Part shown: one piece after another, positions 1 through 17,181 of the stretch
Layout: each line of letters begins with the position of its first letter
How positions within the stretch are numbered: the first letter of the stretch is position 1
Assembly: GCA_012295275.1 (NCBI GenBank)
Contig: CM022676.1
Span: 8,075,736-8,137,636 of the forward strand
DNA: 61,901 bases
DNA from: Chrysomallon squamiferum
Taxonomy: Eukaryota > Mollusca > Gastropoda > Neomphalida > Peltospiridae
Reading direction: 5' to 3'
Program-made: the position numbers and the translations under genes
Notes under the pieces: generated by a model
What the model was told of the DNA's origin: nothing
Seen by the model: only the letters and a program-made list of their open reading frames with translations
Database searches by the model: none

Positions 1-190
1 CGTGTATATGTATTTGTATATGTGTATGGGTGTGTGTTTGTGTGTGTATATTATTAGTATGTATGTAAGAATGGATATGTATGTATATTTACAAGTGTAT
101 GTATACAAGTGTGTATGTTTTTCTATGTATATCTGTATATGTCTGTGTGTGTGTGTGTGTGTGTCTGTGTGTGCATGTGTATTACAAAGA
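1..190. repeat. GT/TATG-rich microsatellite tract at the left edge
   Basis: Imperfect (TG)n, (TATG)n and TGTATA stretches. The tract resembles the DNA downstream of the TM exon of gene C (about 15790-16050) and the stretch at 29540-29700, so it probably belongs to the intron after the gene A transmembrane exon. No coding sequence is supported here. Confidence 0.8.
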
Positions 191-197
191 AAATTAC

Positions 198-4801
<4,604 letters not shown>

Positions 4802-5086
4802 GACTATTTTTCCTAAACATATTATTATTGCTCGTATTGTTGCTGCTGCTGTTGTCGTTGTGCTGCAGCTACTGTTGTTGATACTGTTCTTGTTGTTATT
4901 GTTATTCTTTTTTTGTGTTACTGTTATTATTATTATTAATAAATTTCTTTTTGCTGCTGCCCAAGATATTCTCGTTCATTTTCTTGTTGTTGTTATTGTT
5001 GCTATTATTATTATTATTATTATTATTATTGTTGTTGTTGTTGTTGTTGTTGTTGTCATTATTGTTGTTATTATTATCAATATTAG

Positions 5087-5465
5087 GTGTACAAAACGTC
5101 GAATCAGGAGGTTTACTTATCACGATCTTTACAGATCCTTCAAGCAGGAGCATCAATCTCACCTGCTGGAACGGGCAAAAACACCCAGGCGTATTGTTGT
5201 CGTGGAAATGGAGGTTGATGAACGAAACATGGGCAGGGAACAGCCCGTCTGATTTGTGTAGTATTTCTAACACAAGTCTCGCATCGACTGCAGACTCCAC
5301 CGACGCAGCGGTTCTTTACTGTGGTCTTGGTGCTGACGTGTTTACGGATATGACGTCATTGATGTTCTCCATGGAAACGGTTACAGGATGGCGTTTTATT
5401 CACTTTCAGTGTTACGACAAATTAAACGAAACAATTCATAAGGATGTATACCTTGTGAATGCAAG

Positions 5466-5505
<40 letters not shown>

Positions 5506-7262
5506 TATGTATATGTATGTATGTATGTAATATGTATGTTTAAATGTATGTGTTCATGTATGTGTGTGTATATACGCACGTATGCATGCATGCATGTATG
5601 TTTGTATGTATGTATGTCTATATGTATCTATGTATGTATGTATGCATGTATGAATGTATGTATGTATGTATCTCATGTGTAAGTATGTATGTATGAATGT
5701 ATGTGTGTGTCTGATTAGACTGTGTCTATATGTAATGTATGCATGTATGAATGTATGTATGTATGTATCTCATGTATGTATATGTACATGTGTGTTTGCC
5801 TGTATTTAGGAATATTATGAATGATTAGACTGAATGTATATATGTATGTATGTACAGAGATGTATGAATGCATGAATGTATGTACCTATATATGTATATG
5901 TCCAGATGTATGAATGTACGTACGTATGTGTGCGCATGTAGATATGCATGGAAGAATGTATTTATATATGTATTATATATATATGAGTTTGTATATGTAT
6001 ACAAATATCTGAATGTGAATACATACATACATACATAAATACATGCATACACACAAACGCACACACACACACACATACGAATGTTTTTATCTACGTGTTT
6101 CTTTGTATGTACGTGTGTCTGTCTGTCTCTCTGCATATCTGTTTACTAACATTATACTGGTCAGTGTTCTGTTTCGGAGCGTGACCCTTACTCGTTGTTA
6201 CCTGTGTACCTCACTGTGATACTGACTATTGTTCCTCTGCTTTTCTACCTCACTACCTGTGCCTTTCTGTTGTCAGGTATGATCAATATATATTGTCATT
6301 ATAGCTCTTATTATTGTTGTTGTCGTTGTCGTCGTTGTTATTATTATTATTTTATTATTATTATTATTGTTGTTGTTGTTCTTCTTATTATTATTATTTT
6401 TGTTATTGTTATTATTATTGTTGTTGTTCTTGTTGTTGCTGATGTTGCTGTTGTTATTGTAGCTGTGCTGTTATTATTATTGTTGCTGTTTTGTCGTCGT
6501 CGTTGCTGCTATTATCTTCACTACTATTGTTATTTGATATTATTTAAACTTTTGTATTAAAAATGTACTGAAATGCTAAAAACAACAGAATACAAATCAG
6601 CTGACTTACAATAATACTATATGGACAAAAGTCGATTAGTCTGAATTTTATTTTCTGACCTAAGACCAAAACTAATCTAGCAGTAAGTCACTGTCAAAAT
6701 AAATAATCAGCCTATTTTACAGATACATGTCACAGGTAATCTGTTATCTGCACGTGTGTATTAGTAATACCTATACCACAATAAAGCATAGCTCTGTCCA
6801 GACAAGCTGAGGACTGTATCAGCAGACACGTTGTTGTCGTAATCTCGTGGCTGTTGTTATTATCACTGATATTATTATTATTATTATTATTATCATCATC
6901 ATCAAAAAGTAATGAGTATGCACGACAGTGAAATTGCTTAGAAAGCACTGTTCTCTTGTTCTTATCAAATCTTTTTCACGTTCAGCGTCATATTTAAAAC
7001 AGGCGGTGAATACTGAGATGTATCATACAATAGGTATATGTTGATGTTTGTATATTTTCCTTAAAAGATAATGTTATATAATTATTCAGTAAATGTCGGC
7101 AGAAGATGTCAAACATGCAGCTATATACCTTGGTTTATCATTTACCATCAAAGTCCTTGATAGAGCTTTCCTTAGAACGGGAAATAAAAAAAAAACCGAC
7201 GATACGAAATATTTTATTGTAACAGTAAAATAAACAAATAAATAAATAAATAAATAAATATA

Positions 7263-7325
<63 letters not shown>

Positions 7326-7741
7326 CAAATAAATAATATGTTGTTATGTCTTATTTTGTTCTTCTGAAATTTTATTATTTTAGTTATAATTCGAAGAAGG
7401 AGATCACAGAAGAAAACATCTGAAACACAAACGAATGGTATATTATAATATATTTCATTTCATTTTATTTTATATTATTTTATTTTATTTATGAATTTAT
7501 TTATTTATTTATTTATTTGCTTGTTTGTTTGTGTCTCGGCGTTTTTTTCTTTCTTTCTGTCCCTCTCTCTTTCTTTTAATCTTTAATAAATATTCATCAA
7601 CTTTTATTTTATCTTACTCAGAAACAGAAGAAACTGAACCAAAAATGAATCCTAGAAAACCCAGAAATAATGTTCATTTTGATAAAGGTGATATATCAGT
7701 ATTAAAACTCTCTCTCTCTCTCTCTTGCTTTTTGTTTTTCA

Positions 7742-7827
<86 letters not shown>

Positions 7828-8893
7828 ATATCTTTTTCATATTTTAGCAATAAATGTTCACTGATTAATGGAAACAAAGCGACATATATTTTGCTGTAGT
7901 GTTGGCAAATATGTATAATGATGATGATAATAATGACTTCTGTTGTGCTGAAGGCATGAACTTTGTTTTGTTCATCTTAACAGTAATATATACAGTATTC
8001 CCTCGCTATTCGCGGGGGTTACGTTCTTTACCCCCCCGCGAATAGCGAAAAACCGCGAATATTGGATGCAGTTTTAAAACGTCTATTATGAGATTATATA
8101 CGGTACTAGATGCTTCCCAAACACTTTCTAAAGACACTCTTACTCATTAATACAGTAATAATGTAGTAATATTGCATGCAGTTATGTATTTCACTAATGT
8201 AGTAATGATAATGTAAACGCATTTTAATTTTGTACTGAAACAATATTTAAATCAGAAAGAAACGTAAGTACATGAGGACAGTAACACCGCATAGCATAGT
8301 TACCCATACAGTATTACTGTACCGTCAAGTCATTTTCTATGCGTACAACATATGTATTAGAACTGACAGAAAGTGGAACAAATTTAAAGGCAAACAGACA
8401 GATAAATACAGTACGCACAGTTCAGGTAATAATATGCAATTAAAAACATTATTAATACACGGTCACAAAAAATATGCACTGTACATACAGTGTATGCATT
8501 TATAAAAAAATACGTACTGTATTGCAATAATAATTGAAAAAATTTGATATTGTTTGTGCGGTTTACCGAGCATTTGTTTTTATGACGTTATGACGCTCGC
8601 CTGGTATACCAGCATACGATGCGATAGGGTTAAGAGCCTAACCCGCGAATATGCGGGGCCGCGAATGGGGAACCGCGAACAGGTGAGGGTATACTGTATA
8701 TATATAATATGAATGCTGACGATGTTGATTATACGAATGAAACGACAGTGTTGTCAGTTTCAGCAACGACCATGGATAGATTGTTAGAAAAAAGACATTC
8801 CACTGTCACAGACACGCTTGTTTTCTTTCAATTGCAGTTTCAGAATGGCTGACCGATTTCTGCAAGTCTCGTCGAGCTGACGATATAGGCTAA
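5087..8893 (+). CDS. Gene B: Ig-like type I membrane protein with short basic cytoplasmic tail
   Basis: Exons seen: 5087-5464 (or to 5460), 6165-6276, 7384-7437, 7622-7687, 8838-8893 with TAA. The first encodes an ectodomain with Cys in NLTC, SDLC, LYCG and FQCY, Trp in SWKW and four NxS/T sequons; the spacing NLTC...SWKW...AVLYC resembles a V-type Ig fold, and the exon starts in phase 1 as Ig exons often do. The next exon has a TM (YLTVILTIVPLLFYL, then CAFLLS). The next starts the tail with VIIRRRRSQKK. The tail ends DDIG. The last three joins are in phase. The join 5464/6165 is not, unless a GC donor at 5461 (GCAAGT) is used or an exon is missing. A signal-peptide exon could start at 4802 (MTIFPKH, then Val/Leu-rich), but its donor is unclear. 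MITE 7993-8696 sits in the last intron. Ligand and function unknown. Confidence 0.6.
7737..7822. repeat. (CT)n microsatellite in an intron of gene B
   Basis: CT runs interrupted only by CCTC, lying between the fourth and last exons of gene B. It ends with TATCTATATATC. Confidence 0.9.
7993..8696. mobile_element. 704-bp non-autonomous DNA transposon (MITE) with TA target-site duplication
   Basis: The left end begins CAGTATTCCCTCGC and the right end is its inverted match (GCGAACAGGTGAGGGTATACTG). TA flanks both ends (7991-7992 and 8697-8698). Directly inside the left end lies a stem: CGCTATTCGCGGGGG pairs with CCCCCCCGCGAATAGCG. No transposase reading frame is present. The ends and TA duplication suit the Tc1/mariner-pogo superfamily; that assignment comes from the ends only. 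Confidence 0.8.
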
Positions 8894-9150
8894 TAAAAAA
8901 TTAATAATTACGTAATGAGCCAATACGTTCTGACGTCACACTTCATATTGTATTCCACAAAGTGACTTTAATAGTATTAGTATTTTCTTAATAATAATAA
9001 TAATAATAATCATGGGAGCTAAGATTTGAGGTAATTTTTCAGATGAATACGACGGTTTGTACGCCAATGCGGAGACAATTTCGGCGTATGCCTACATGGA
9101 GCATGAAATAAACGACTGATTTACTAGAAATCTGTGTTATTGTTTGCTTG

Positions 9151-9240
9151 CACACAAACGCGCGCGCACACATCCACATACACACAAACGCGCGCGCACA
9201 CATCCACATACACACAAACGCGCGCGCACACATCCACATA
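9151..9240. repeat. 30-bp tandem repeat, three identical copies, with (CG)n core
   Basis: Three exact head-to-tail copies of a 30-bp unit: CACACAAACGCGCGCGCACA followed by CATCCACATA, then a partial copy. All frames stay open through it, so the open frames here are repeat artefacts. Confidence 0.95.
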
Positions 9241-9449
9241 CACACAAACACAGATATTCACACAGACACACAGAGACACACAACATGTGTATATTCTGTA
9301 TTTCGATATGTGTGTATGTGTATACATATATACACACACACACACACACACAAAAATGCATACGTACGTACGTGCAGACATATATAGATACAGTGTCGTT
9401 TATACATAACAAACCAGTGTATGATTAGAAAGTTCATAAATATATTTAT

Positions 9450-9489
<40 letters not shown>

Positions 9490-9784
9490 TAACAACAACA
9501 ATATCAACAATAATAATAAATACAAGCAAATTTTCTAAATGTTTACACACTTTCAATTTCCAGGTTGTACCATTATGCTCCAATCCCAGGTATGAAAACT
9601 GAAATACCTTTATAAGAAATTAAAAATATAAATTTAAAATGAATTGAAATTTCACTATCAGACAACCAAAATTAAGTAATATATATTTTTTTTAATATAG
9701 TTTAAAACAAAAGTAATAATACATAAAATAAAGATAAATTGAAATTACATAAAATAAAGATAAACTGAATTGTTTCACACTGTG

Positions 9785-10270
9785 TCGAATCATCGAAATC
9801 AGATTATATCATATCATATAGTGAATAGTATCGAATCGGATCAAACCGTATTGCATCGTATCGAGCCGAATCAGATCAAATCAAAGTATATCATATTACA
9901 ACATATCATACCCTGTGTGGTCGAACCGAACTGAATCAAATTAAATCAAATACAACCTAGTCATATCACATCGTATCGTATCGTATCGTATCCTATCCTA
10001 TCCTATCCTATCCTATCATACAGATTGAAATCAAATCATATCATAGTGTATCCTATCGTTTCGTATTGAATCTATAGAAACGCAATCAAGTCATATGGAA
10101 TCGAATTGAATCGAATCTAACCCAGTCCTGTTTAAATCAATCTAATCTAATCAAATCAAATCAAATCGAAACAAATCAAATCAAATCAAATCAAACAGAA
10201 TCAAATCGAATGGAATCGAATCGAATGAAATGACAACCAATCGAATCAATTACAACGGAATTGATTCAAA
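9785..10270. repeat. Degenerate pentamer tract (TCAAA/TCGTA/TCCTA)n
   Basis: About 480 bp of ATC-phased pentamers whose sequence shifts along the tract: TATCA, TCGTA, TCCTA, then TCAAA. The five-base period holds over most of it. Non-coding, just downstream of the minus-strand IFI44-like gene. Confidence 0.8.
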
Positions 10271-10379
10271 TCAAAGCATTATCATCAAAACAAAAACAAC
10301 AAAATATATATAAAAAAAATACAACAACAAACAAACAAACAAATAAATAAATAAATAAATAAAGGATTGTAAATAAAGA

Positions 10380-10969
10380 TCATTCACAATTACGAAGATT
10401 TGGATTAACGGCAAAGCCGTCATAAGAACACCGCAATTTATTCTTTCTCGAAAGATAGTACAGAACCGAGGCTAGTACAATAATGACGAAACAAGCAAAA
10501 TACGTGACCACAATGACGATAGTAAAAATGCCGACTACGCCGGTAGCATAGGGATTAAAATATTCCTGGAAGTAGAGCGATACCGGGAAATTCTCTTCAT
10601 CGTGGATGACGTTAATCGCTGGATCACAGACCTGAATGAGAAACTCGAGTATCGGCTTATCGAACTCCGCCTTCGTCCTTCTCGTCCGTTCGTTGGCGGG
10701 GTCCGTGTCGCCGCAGTAGTTCTTGCACAAGAGAAATCGGTTTTCGGAGCCCAGAAGGCCAAGTCTACCAAGAACAGATTTCTGAGTAGCTTTGACTTTC
10801 TCGTCGTCTGACGAACTAACTTTGTCACTTTTTGTCATCACACAGAAGACAGGAATTGCTGAAAAAGTGTCAAACCCGCTTTGAAAGAACAACAACAACA
10901 ACAATAACAAAAACAGCAGAACTACAACAACAATAATAATATTAGTAGTAACAGCAACAACAACAACAA

Positions 10970-11000
<31 letters not shown>

Positions 11001-11747
11001 CAGATGAAGATTTCAGCAAGTTAGGTAACTCTCACTGCTTTAAATTAATTAACTCCCCTGAACACTTACTTCTTCGACAAGCACTGGAAACCGGTCTAGC
11101 AGCTCGCATCACAGCATCAATTAAAGCAATTGGTGCTTCTTCATTAGCGGAACAAACAAATATGACACGGTCTACTTTCAGACTGTCATCTTTCAGTAAA
11201 TACCTTGGTAGTCGAATCTGTTCTCGTTTCAGGTAATCGTACGCAAATTTAAGATCTTCATTTTCTGGGATTCTCCCGTAAAAGAGAAGCTAGAAAAGAA
11301 AACAAAGAATGGAAAGATTTCCAAATATTTTAGCTTGTTAGAAAACGTTTCAAGAACCCTGACGCTAACGCAAAGACGGGCCCTAGAACTGTTTTTAAGT
11401 ATGAAACAAACATCCCAAGTGAACCTAAATATGGACGCCCAGTAATTAGGAAGTCTCGTACAAACATAAAAACAATCGAAGATACACAAACACACTACTT
11501 TAATGTTGATGGATCCTAATCTCTATTTAATATTATGTGATAGTTTCTCCGCTACATGCTTTCATTTTAGGATCAAGACTATTTTATCTTCTTTCTTTTT
11601 TTTTATTATTATTATTTTTTTTTATAGTCAAGGTTATATCATATTAATAAAATAAAATAAAATCAAAAGTAAAATACTGATACTCAAAAGTAAATACAAA
11701 TCTGCATCTCATTCACTCTCTCTCTGTCTTTCGTTTTCTGTCTCACA

Positions 11748-11840
<93 letters not shown>

Positions 11841-12236
11841 GTGTAGATAAAATAGATGAAAATCAATATCGCCCATTGACAAACTGAAATCGCTCAGCAT
11901 CTATTGTCTGGTGGATTATAATTGCTTTAAACGCAACAAGCTCTGTAACATACTTGCAGAATTTTTTCCCAAGTTTTATCAATGGTGTCTGGAAATCCAG
12001 GCGTGTCTATCAAAGTGGGAAGTTTATCTGCAAACAGACCTGATGGCTGACAGCATCTTGGAAACCTGGAGAGCAATAATCATGAACAATCAGGTAAGTA
12101 AATAATTTAAAACAACGCACGCCATTCTTTGAGAAGCAACGTCATAAAACTATCGTTTGATTTGGTGTTTTAGACTTTTCCAGATTTAATGTGTGTATGT
12201 ATTTAATACATATATAGATGCATATATGTATATGCA

Positions 12237-12276
<40 letters not shown>

Positions 12277-12760
12277 TGCATGTATGCGTATATGCATCTA
12301 TATATGTATGAATGAATATATGTATGTATGTATGTGTGTATATATGTATGTCTTCAAGTATGTATTTTAAGATTTGAATATGTACGTCTGATTAGACTCC
12401 ACGTAGACAATATTTATGTGTGTGTGTGTGTGTGTCTACTATGTATGTATATATACGTATGTATGTACAAAGATCTACATGGGTATATATTTATGTATTA
12501 GAATGAAGGCACTTAGGTTTTTGCCTCATGGTAAAATTGGTCATCGGTTCTCCGTCGTTTTCTCTCAAACCGGAATAAGCGTGTTCCCGCCATTTGTCTT
12601 GCGAGACGGCTGCTGCTATTGTATTAATAAAAGCTGACTTTCCTACGCCCACACAGCCGATCAGAATCACGTTCAGCGGCTTTTGCTGCAGCATGGAACA
12701 AATCGTACTTCTCAGCTCTAAAACTGTATGCACACACGTTCCCATCTCTATTCCCTCCAT
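10380..12760 (-). CDS. IFI44-like GTPase 1 with C-terminal membrane segment
   Basis: Four exons, 12760-12525, 12065-11954, 11289-11070 and 10858-10380, give 348 residues in phase. G1 is GCVGVGKS (35-42), G3 DTPG (99-102) and G4 TKSD (198-201). The block around [13 protein letters not shown] and the pattern after G3 resemble vertebrate IFI44/IFI44L, large GTP-binding proteins induced in antiviral responses. Unlike vertebrate IFI44, it ends in a strong hydrophobic segment (about 295-325) and a short basic tail (LSRKNKLR), so it is probably membrane anchored with the G domain in the cytosol. The first intron would start with GC (ATGAG|GCAAAA) instead of GT: either a GC-AG intron or damage. The start at 12760 is the only ATG that precedes the P-loop by the same distance as in its paralogue at 22697; a TAA lies in frame just upstream. 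Family sure; exact orthology not claimed. Confidence 0.8.
11751..11836. repeat. (CT)43 microsatellite in an intron of IFI44-like gene 1
   Basis: Pure CT run between the second and third exons of the minus-strand GTPase gene. Confidence 0.95.
12211..12305. repeat. Long palindrome centred on (TA)n
   Basis: The inner part, 12232-12281, is a perfect palindrome: ATGCATTCA, (TA)16, TGAATGCAT. The match continues imperfectly outward (TAGATGCATATA on the left, inverted on the right) for about 95 bp in all. It lies in the first intron of IFI44-like gene 1. Confidence 0.85.
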
Positions 12761-12880
12761 TACGAGTTTATATAATTTTCAATGCAGGCACGAAACGCAT
12801 GCAGAAGCCTTGAAACTATAGACTCATTAATATTACGGCAGAACGGCAGACTTACAAGAAGGCATGTCCGATAATAACAG

Positions 12881-12888
12881 TGACGTCA
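12881..12888. promoter_or_regulatory. CRE-type palindrome TGACGTCA upstream of IFI44-like gene 1
   Basis: A perfect TGACGTCA (CREB/ATF consensus) lies about 120 bp upstream of the minus-strand ATG at 12760; a second ATGACGT follows at about 12905. Position fits a core promoter, but an 8-bp match alone is weak evidence. I see no clear interferon-type element. Confidence 0.35.
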
Positions 12889-13025
12889 TTCTTTTATAGC
12901 GTTATGACGTACGTTTGTGCCGGTTTCATACATTTTGTTCGTTACATTCAAACACACACACACATCCATACATAACATATATATATACATACATATACAT
13001 ACATATATATATATATATATGTTCG

Positions 13026-13060
<35 letters not shown>

Positions 13061-13360
13061 CACTATATACATAACCACACACGTGGACATAGTCATACAC
13101 ATATTTTTTATGTATTTATTTACGTATATGTGCAACTTTGTATTTATCTATGTATATTTGCAAGTTTGTATTTGTGTATATATGAATGTATCTCTCTTGC
13201 TATTTAAATATACAATCTCTACACAAACATAAAAAAACCCAATAGAGTGACAGCCAAATATTAAAAATAATTCTCCGTTTTTCTGTCAGTTATTGAGCTT
13301 GTTGCTCATCCTTTCATGATGAATGTAATTATAGTACTTAGTATTAGAGTACTCAGCAAT

Positions 13361-13404
<44 letters not shown>

Positions 13405-13680
13405 CAGTACTAACAATAACAATAACAATAATAATAATAATAATAAAGATATTTTAATTAAATTTATTTTTATTCACTCAATGAATAATCATCACATTTT
13501 AAATCTTAATATTAAGAATATCCAAAATGATTAATATGAATTAAACATGCATTTAAAGATGTGTTATTCCTACAGATGGAGGTGAGGGTGGGTTTGAGTG
13601 TGTCTGTGAGAAGGTATGAAGAAAGGTATGCACACACCACACATCTATATATATACACGTGTGTATATATATATATACAC

Positions 13681-13737
<57 letters not shown>

Positions 13738-14202
13738 TGTATGTATATATATATCTTTTGTTTTGTGAGGGATTGAAAGCACCAAGCATAATCTAAAGAT
13801 ACATAAACAGTATTAACATGTCTGAGGTTTATTTCTCCTTGTTTAGACGTAAAGTACTTGGGATATTAATATATGGTGAAATACTGTCACTGGTGCTTGC
13901 TTAAGGAACCCAGGTCTGCCAGTATTGATCAGTGGTGTGAGATGTTATCAGTGTGACTGCAATGAAAGAGATTTCAAGAGAGAAGAGAGAGTATCTGGCA
14001 ATTCCACGCCATATAACTACAATATTACTATCTATAATGTTATATTATAATTGTCTATCATGTCGTACAATCAAGCAGAGAAATTAAAGATATAATCCAA
14101 ATCAAACTAGGTTTTGTGTGAGAACAATCAAGAACAAGTTGTAAATATAGTCATTCAGATTTTATACAGAATTACTATTTTATGATTTTCTTCATCAAGC
14201 TT
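12889..14202. other. Intergenic and 3' flank of gene C; duplicated at 28088-28760
   Basis: Contains (CA)n at 13029-13058, (TAA)n at 13362-13400 and (TA)n near 13685. From about 13489 the sequence matches 28088 onward (ATCACATTTTAAATCTTAAT in both), and the match continues through the 3' flank of gene C into its exons. No gene seen. Confidence 0.7.
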
Positions 14203-14460
14203 TTAAATATTCTTACGGATAATCTCTCTCATTTTCTCTTTCTGTGGATTGGAAAACTCTTTGAAAATAGTGAACATTCGCCCTCTAGAGCTCAAGTCCA
14301 ATAACTCTGGGTGCTCCTTGATAGAAATCAGTTTTTCATTAAACAGTTTATCTGGTGGTAGATTCTTTGAGCCCTTATCTCGTGCATACACAAGGATGAC
14401 GTCACCTAAAACATACATGTATCTACATTAGATCTGTATTTAATTATTTATTTATATATT

Positions 14461-14526
<66 letters not shown>

Positions 14527-15197
14527 AATATATACAAAATATACACTCTTTACACATATAAGAGTATCTTCAAAGACCTAGGTAATGACTGTTATTTTTA
14601 AAATATTGTTATTATTATTATTATTATCATTAATATTATTATTTATTTTTGTTATTGTTATTATTATTTTTGCTGTTTTGTTATTATTCTTATTCCTATT
14701 GTTAGTATTATTATTTTTATTAATTAATTATTATTATTATTGATGTTGTTATTTTAATTATTACTGATAGTTTTATTATTATTGTTATTATTAGTTATTA
14801 TTTTTAGCATTATTATTCTATATTATTAGTAGTATTAATTTTAATTATTATTATTATTATTGATGTTGTTGCTTATTATAATTACTGTTTTATTGTTATT
14901 TTTATTACTATTAGTAGTATTACAATTATTTTAGTATTATTTTCTAATTTTGTTATTACTATTATTACTAGTAGTGGTAGTAGTTATTTTTATTATTGTT
15001 GTTATTATTATTATTATTATTATTGTTATTATAATTATTACTGATATTTTTATTATTATTGTTATTTTTATTAGTGGTATATACTATTATTACAATTACT
15101 ATTATTATTATGATCATTATTAATTTATTGCTTAATTTATTGTCTCTATGTGTTACTGAAATCTAACTCACCACCCATTCATACATACAAGAATATC

Positions 15198-15231
<34 letters not shown>

Positions 15232-15243
15232 ATTATTATTACA

Positions 15244-15281
<38 letters not shown>

Positions 15282-16010
15282 TACTACTACAACTAGTACT
15301 GTTATTACTATTATTATAGTGTTATTACTGTTACTATTGGTATTATCACTATTATAATTGACATTACAAATTTATTTCAAATCACATTACTCTGAGGTCC
15401 TGTCAAACAATCTTTACGTGTTACTGGACTATGACTCACCACCCATTTTACGTAACGCCTGAACAGTTGTCAGTCTCATGTTCCCAGGTCCCTTTGCTGG
15501 GTCTTCAAGAATCACATTCCTCTCGTTGTAATCTACATAGACTATGTAGACCTTAGAGCGAGGTACTCGCAGAATATCCTCAAACCGGTTCAACAACATA
15601 TCAACAGTTTTTATTGCTGGATCACTGACAAGAACCTCTGATGTCTGCTTGACGTGTTGTTTAGACATTTCACTGTGGAAAGTGATTGTGCAGACTTCTC
15701 CATTAAGCTTCTCTCTGTGAACCTTGCTAAGAGTGTTTTCATCACCCTGTTGTGTTAAATTTAATATAAATCTCTGATTATATATATATAAACAGATATA
15801 TGCATTCACTCATTCATATATGTATATGTATAACCTTTGTATGTGTGTGTATGTGTATATGTGTGTGTGTGTATTTATTTGTATATAAGTATGGATGTGT
15901 GTATGTGTGTGTATATGTTGTACACATGTGTGTAACAATGGATATGTATGGGAATATGTATTTATAATTTGCATGTGTATGTATATGAGTCAGTATATGT
16001 GTATCTATGA

Positions 16011-16053
<43 letters not shown>

Positions 16054-16335
16054 AAAGAAAATTACCCGTATTTCATTTCGAGAGGAGGCTCTAGATAATG
16101 TATTATTATCCATTACGTCAGCTGTGTCTTTTTGGTAAACAGCTTGATTATGTGGTCTGATCCGTGACGTAAGAAGTTTGCCCATTACAGCAAACAGAAT
16201 GATTTCACCCAGGCCAATCAGAACGATAATGAAACTCCAAACTAAAATACATTAATTAAATACCAACAAAATATAAATGTAAGTCGGGTTAATGTAAGTG
16301 TGTGTAAGTGTGTGTAGTTGTGTGTGTGTGTGTAG

Positions 16336-16383
<48 letters not shown>

Positions 16384-17133
16384 TAAATGATATTAACACA
16401 AAATGAAAACTACCAAAATCAGACTCTCTCTCTCTCACTCACTCACTCACTCATACATATGAACATAAATACAAATATATATGTACATAAATACAAACAC
16501 CTATGCACACACGCACGCACACACACACACACACATATAAGTATATATACACATACATAGACATATACAGACATACACAAAAACTAAATATAATTTCACT
16601 CACCGTTTGTCAGGAATATGAATATAATGTAGATATCTGACCCTGTACTGCGTGTTGCTTGTACAAAATGGTGTCTGAAGTAGTTGCTGTAGTTTCGATG
16701 TNNNNNNNNNNNNNNNNNNNNNNNNNNNNNNNNNNNNNNNNNNNNNNNNNNNNNNNNNNNNNNNNNNNNNNNNNNNNNNNNNNNNNNNNNNNNNNNNNNN
16801 NNNNNNNNNNNNNNNNNNNNNNNNNNNNNNNNNNNNNNNNNNNNNNNNNNNNNNNNNNNNNNNNNNNNNNNNNNNNNNNNNNNNNNNNNNNNNNNNNNNN
16901 NTTATTATCCATTACGTCAGCTGTGTCTTTTTGGTAAACAGCTTGATTATGTGGTCTGATCCGTGACGTAAGAAGTTTGCCCATTACAGCAAACAGAATG
17001 ATTTCACCCAGGCCAATCAGAACGATAATGAAACTCCAAACTAAAATACATTAATTAAATACCAACAAAATATAAATGTAAGTCGGTTAATGTAAGTGTG
17101 TGTAAGTGTGTGTAGTTGTGTGTGTGTGTGTAG

Positions 17134-17181
<48 letters not shown>

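Larger units (their letters stand above)
8894..10379. other. Intergenic, simple-sequence rich; no gene seen
   Basis: Between the gene B stop and the 3' end of the IFI44-like gene on the minus strand (tail to tail). It contains poly(A) signals for gene B (AATAAA overlapping the stop at 8892-8897 and at 9107-9112), a (TAA)n run near 9452, a 30-bp tandem repeat and a long pentamer-like tract. Confidence 0.7.

Noticed and set aside
4915-5086. Poly-Leu/Val start of the long frame leading into the Ig-like exon
   Set aside because: It is (TTG/TTA)n microsatellite ahead of a clear acceptor (TATTAG at 5086), not a signal peptide.
9134-9428. Overlapping His/Thr/Ala frames, and a CRISPR-like look of the 30-bp repeat
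   Set aside because: All frames are open because of the repeat; units are contiguous without spacers and the genome is eukaryotic.
16610-16984. Reading frame running through the N gap
   Set aside because: It joins two halves of a false duplication; the complete exons are 17404-17765 and 16066-16241.
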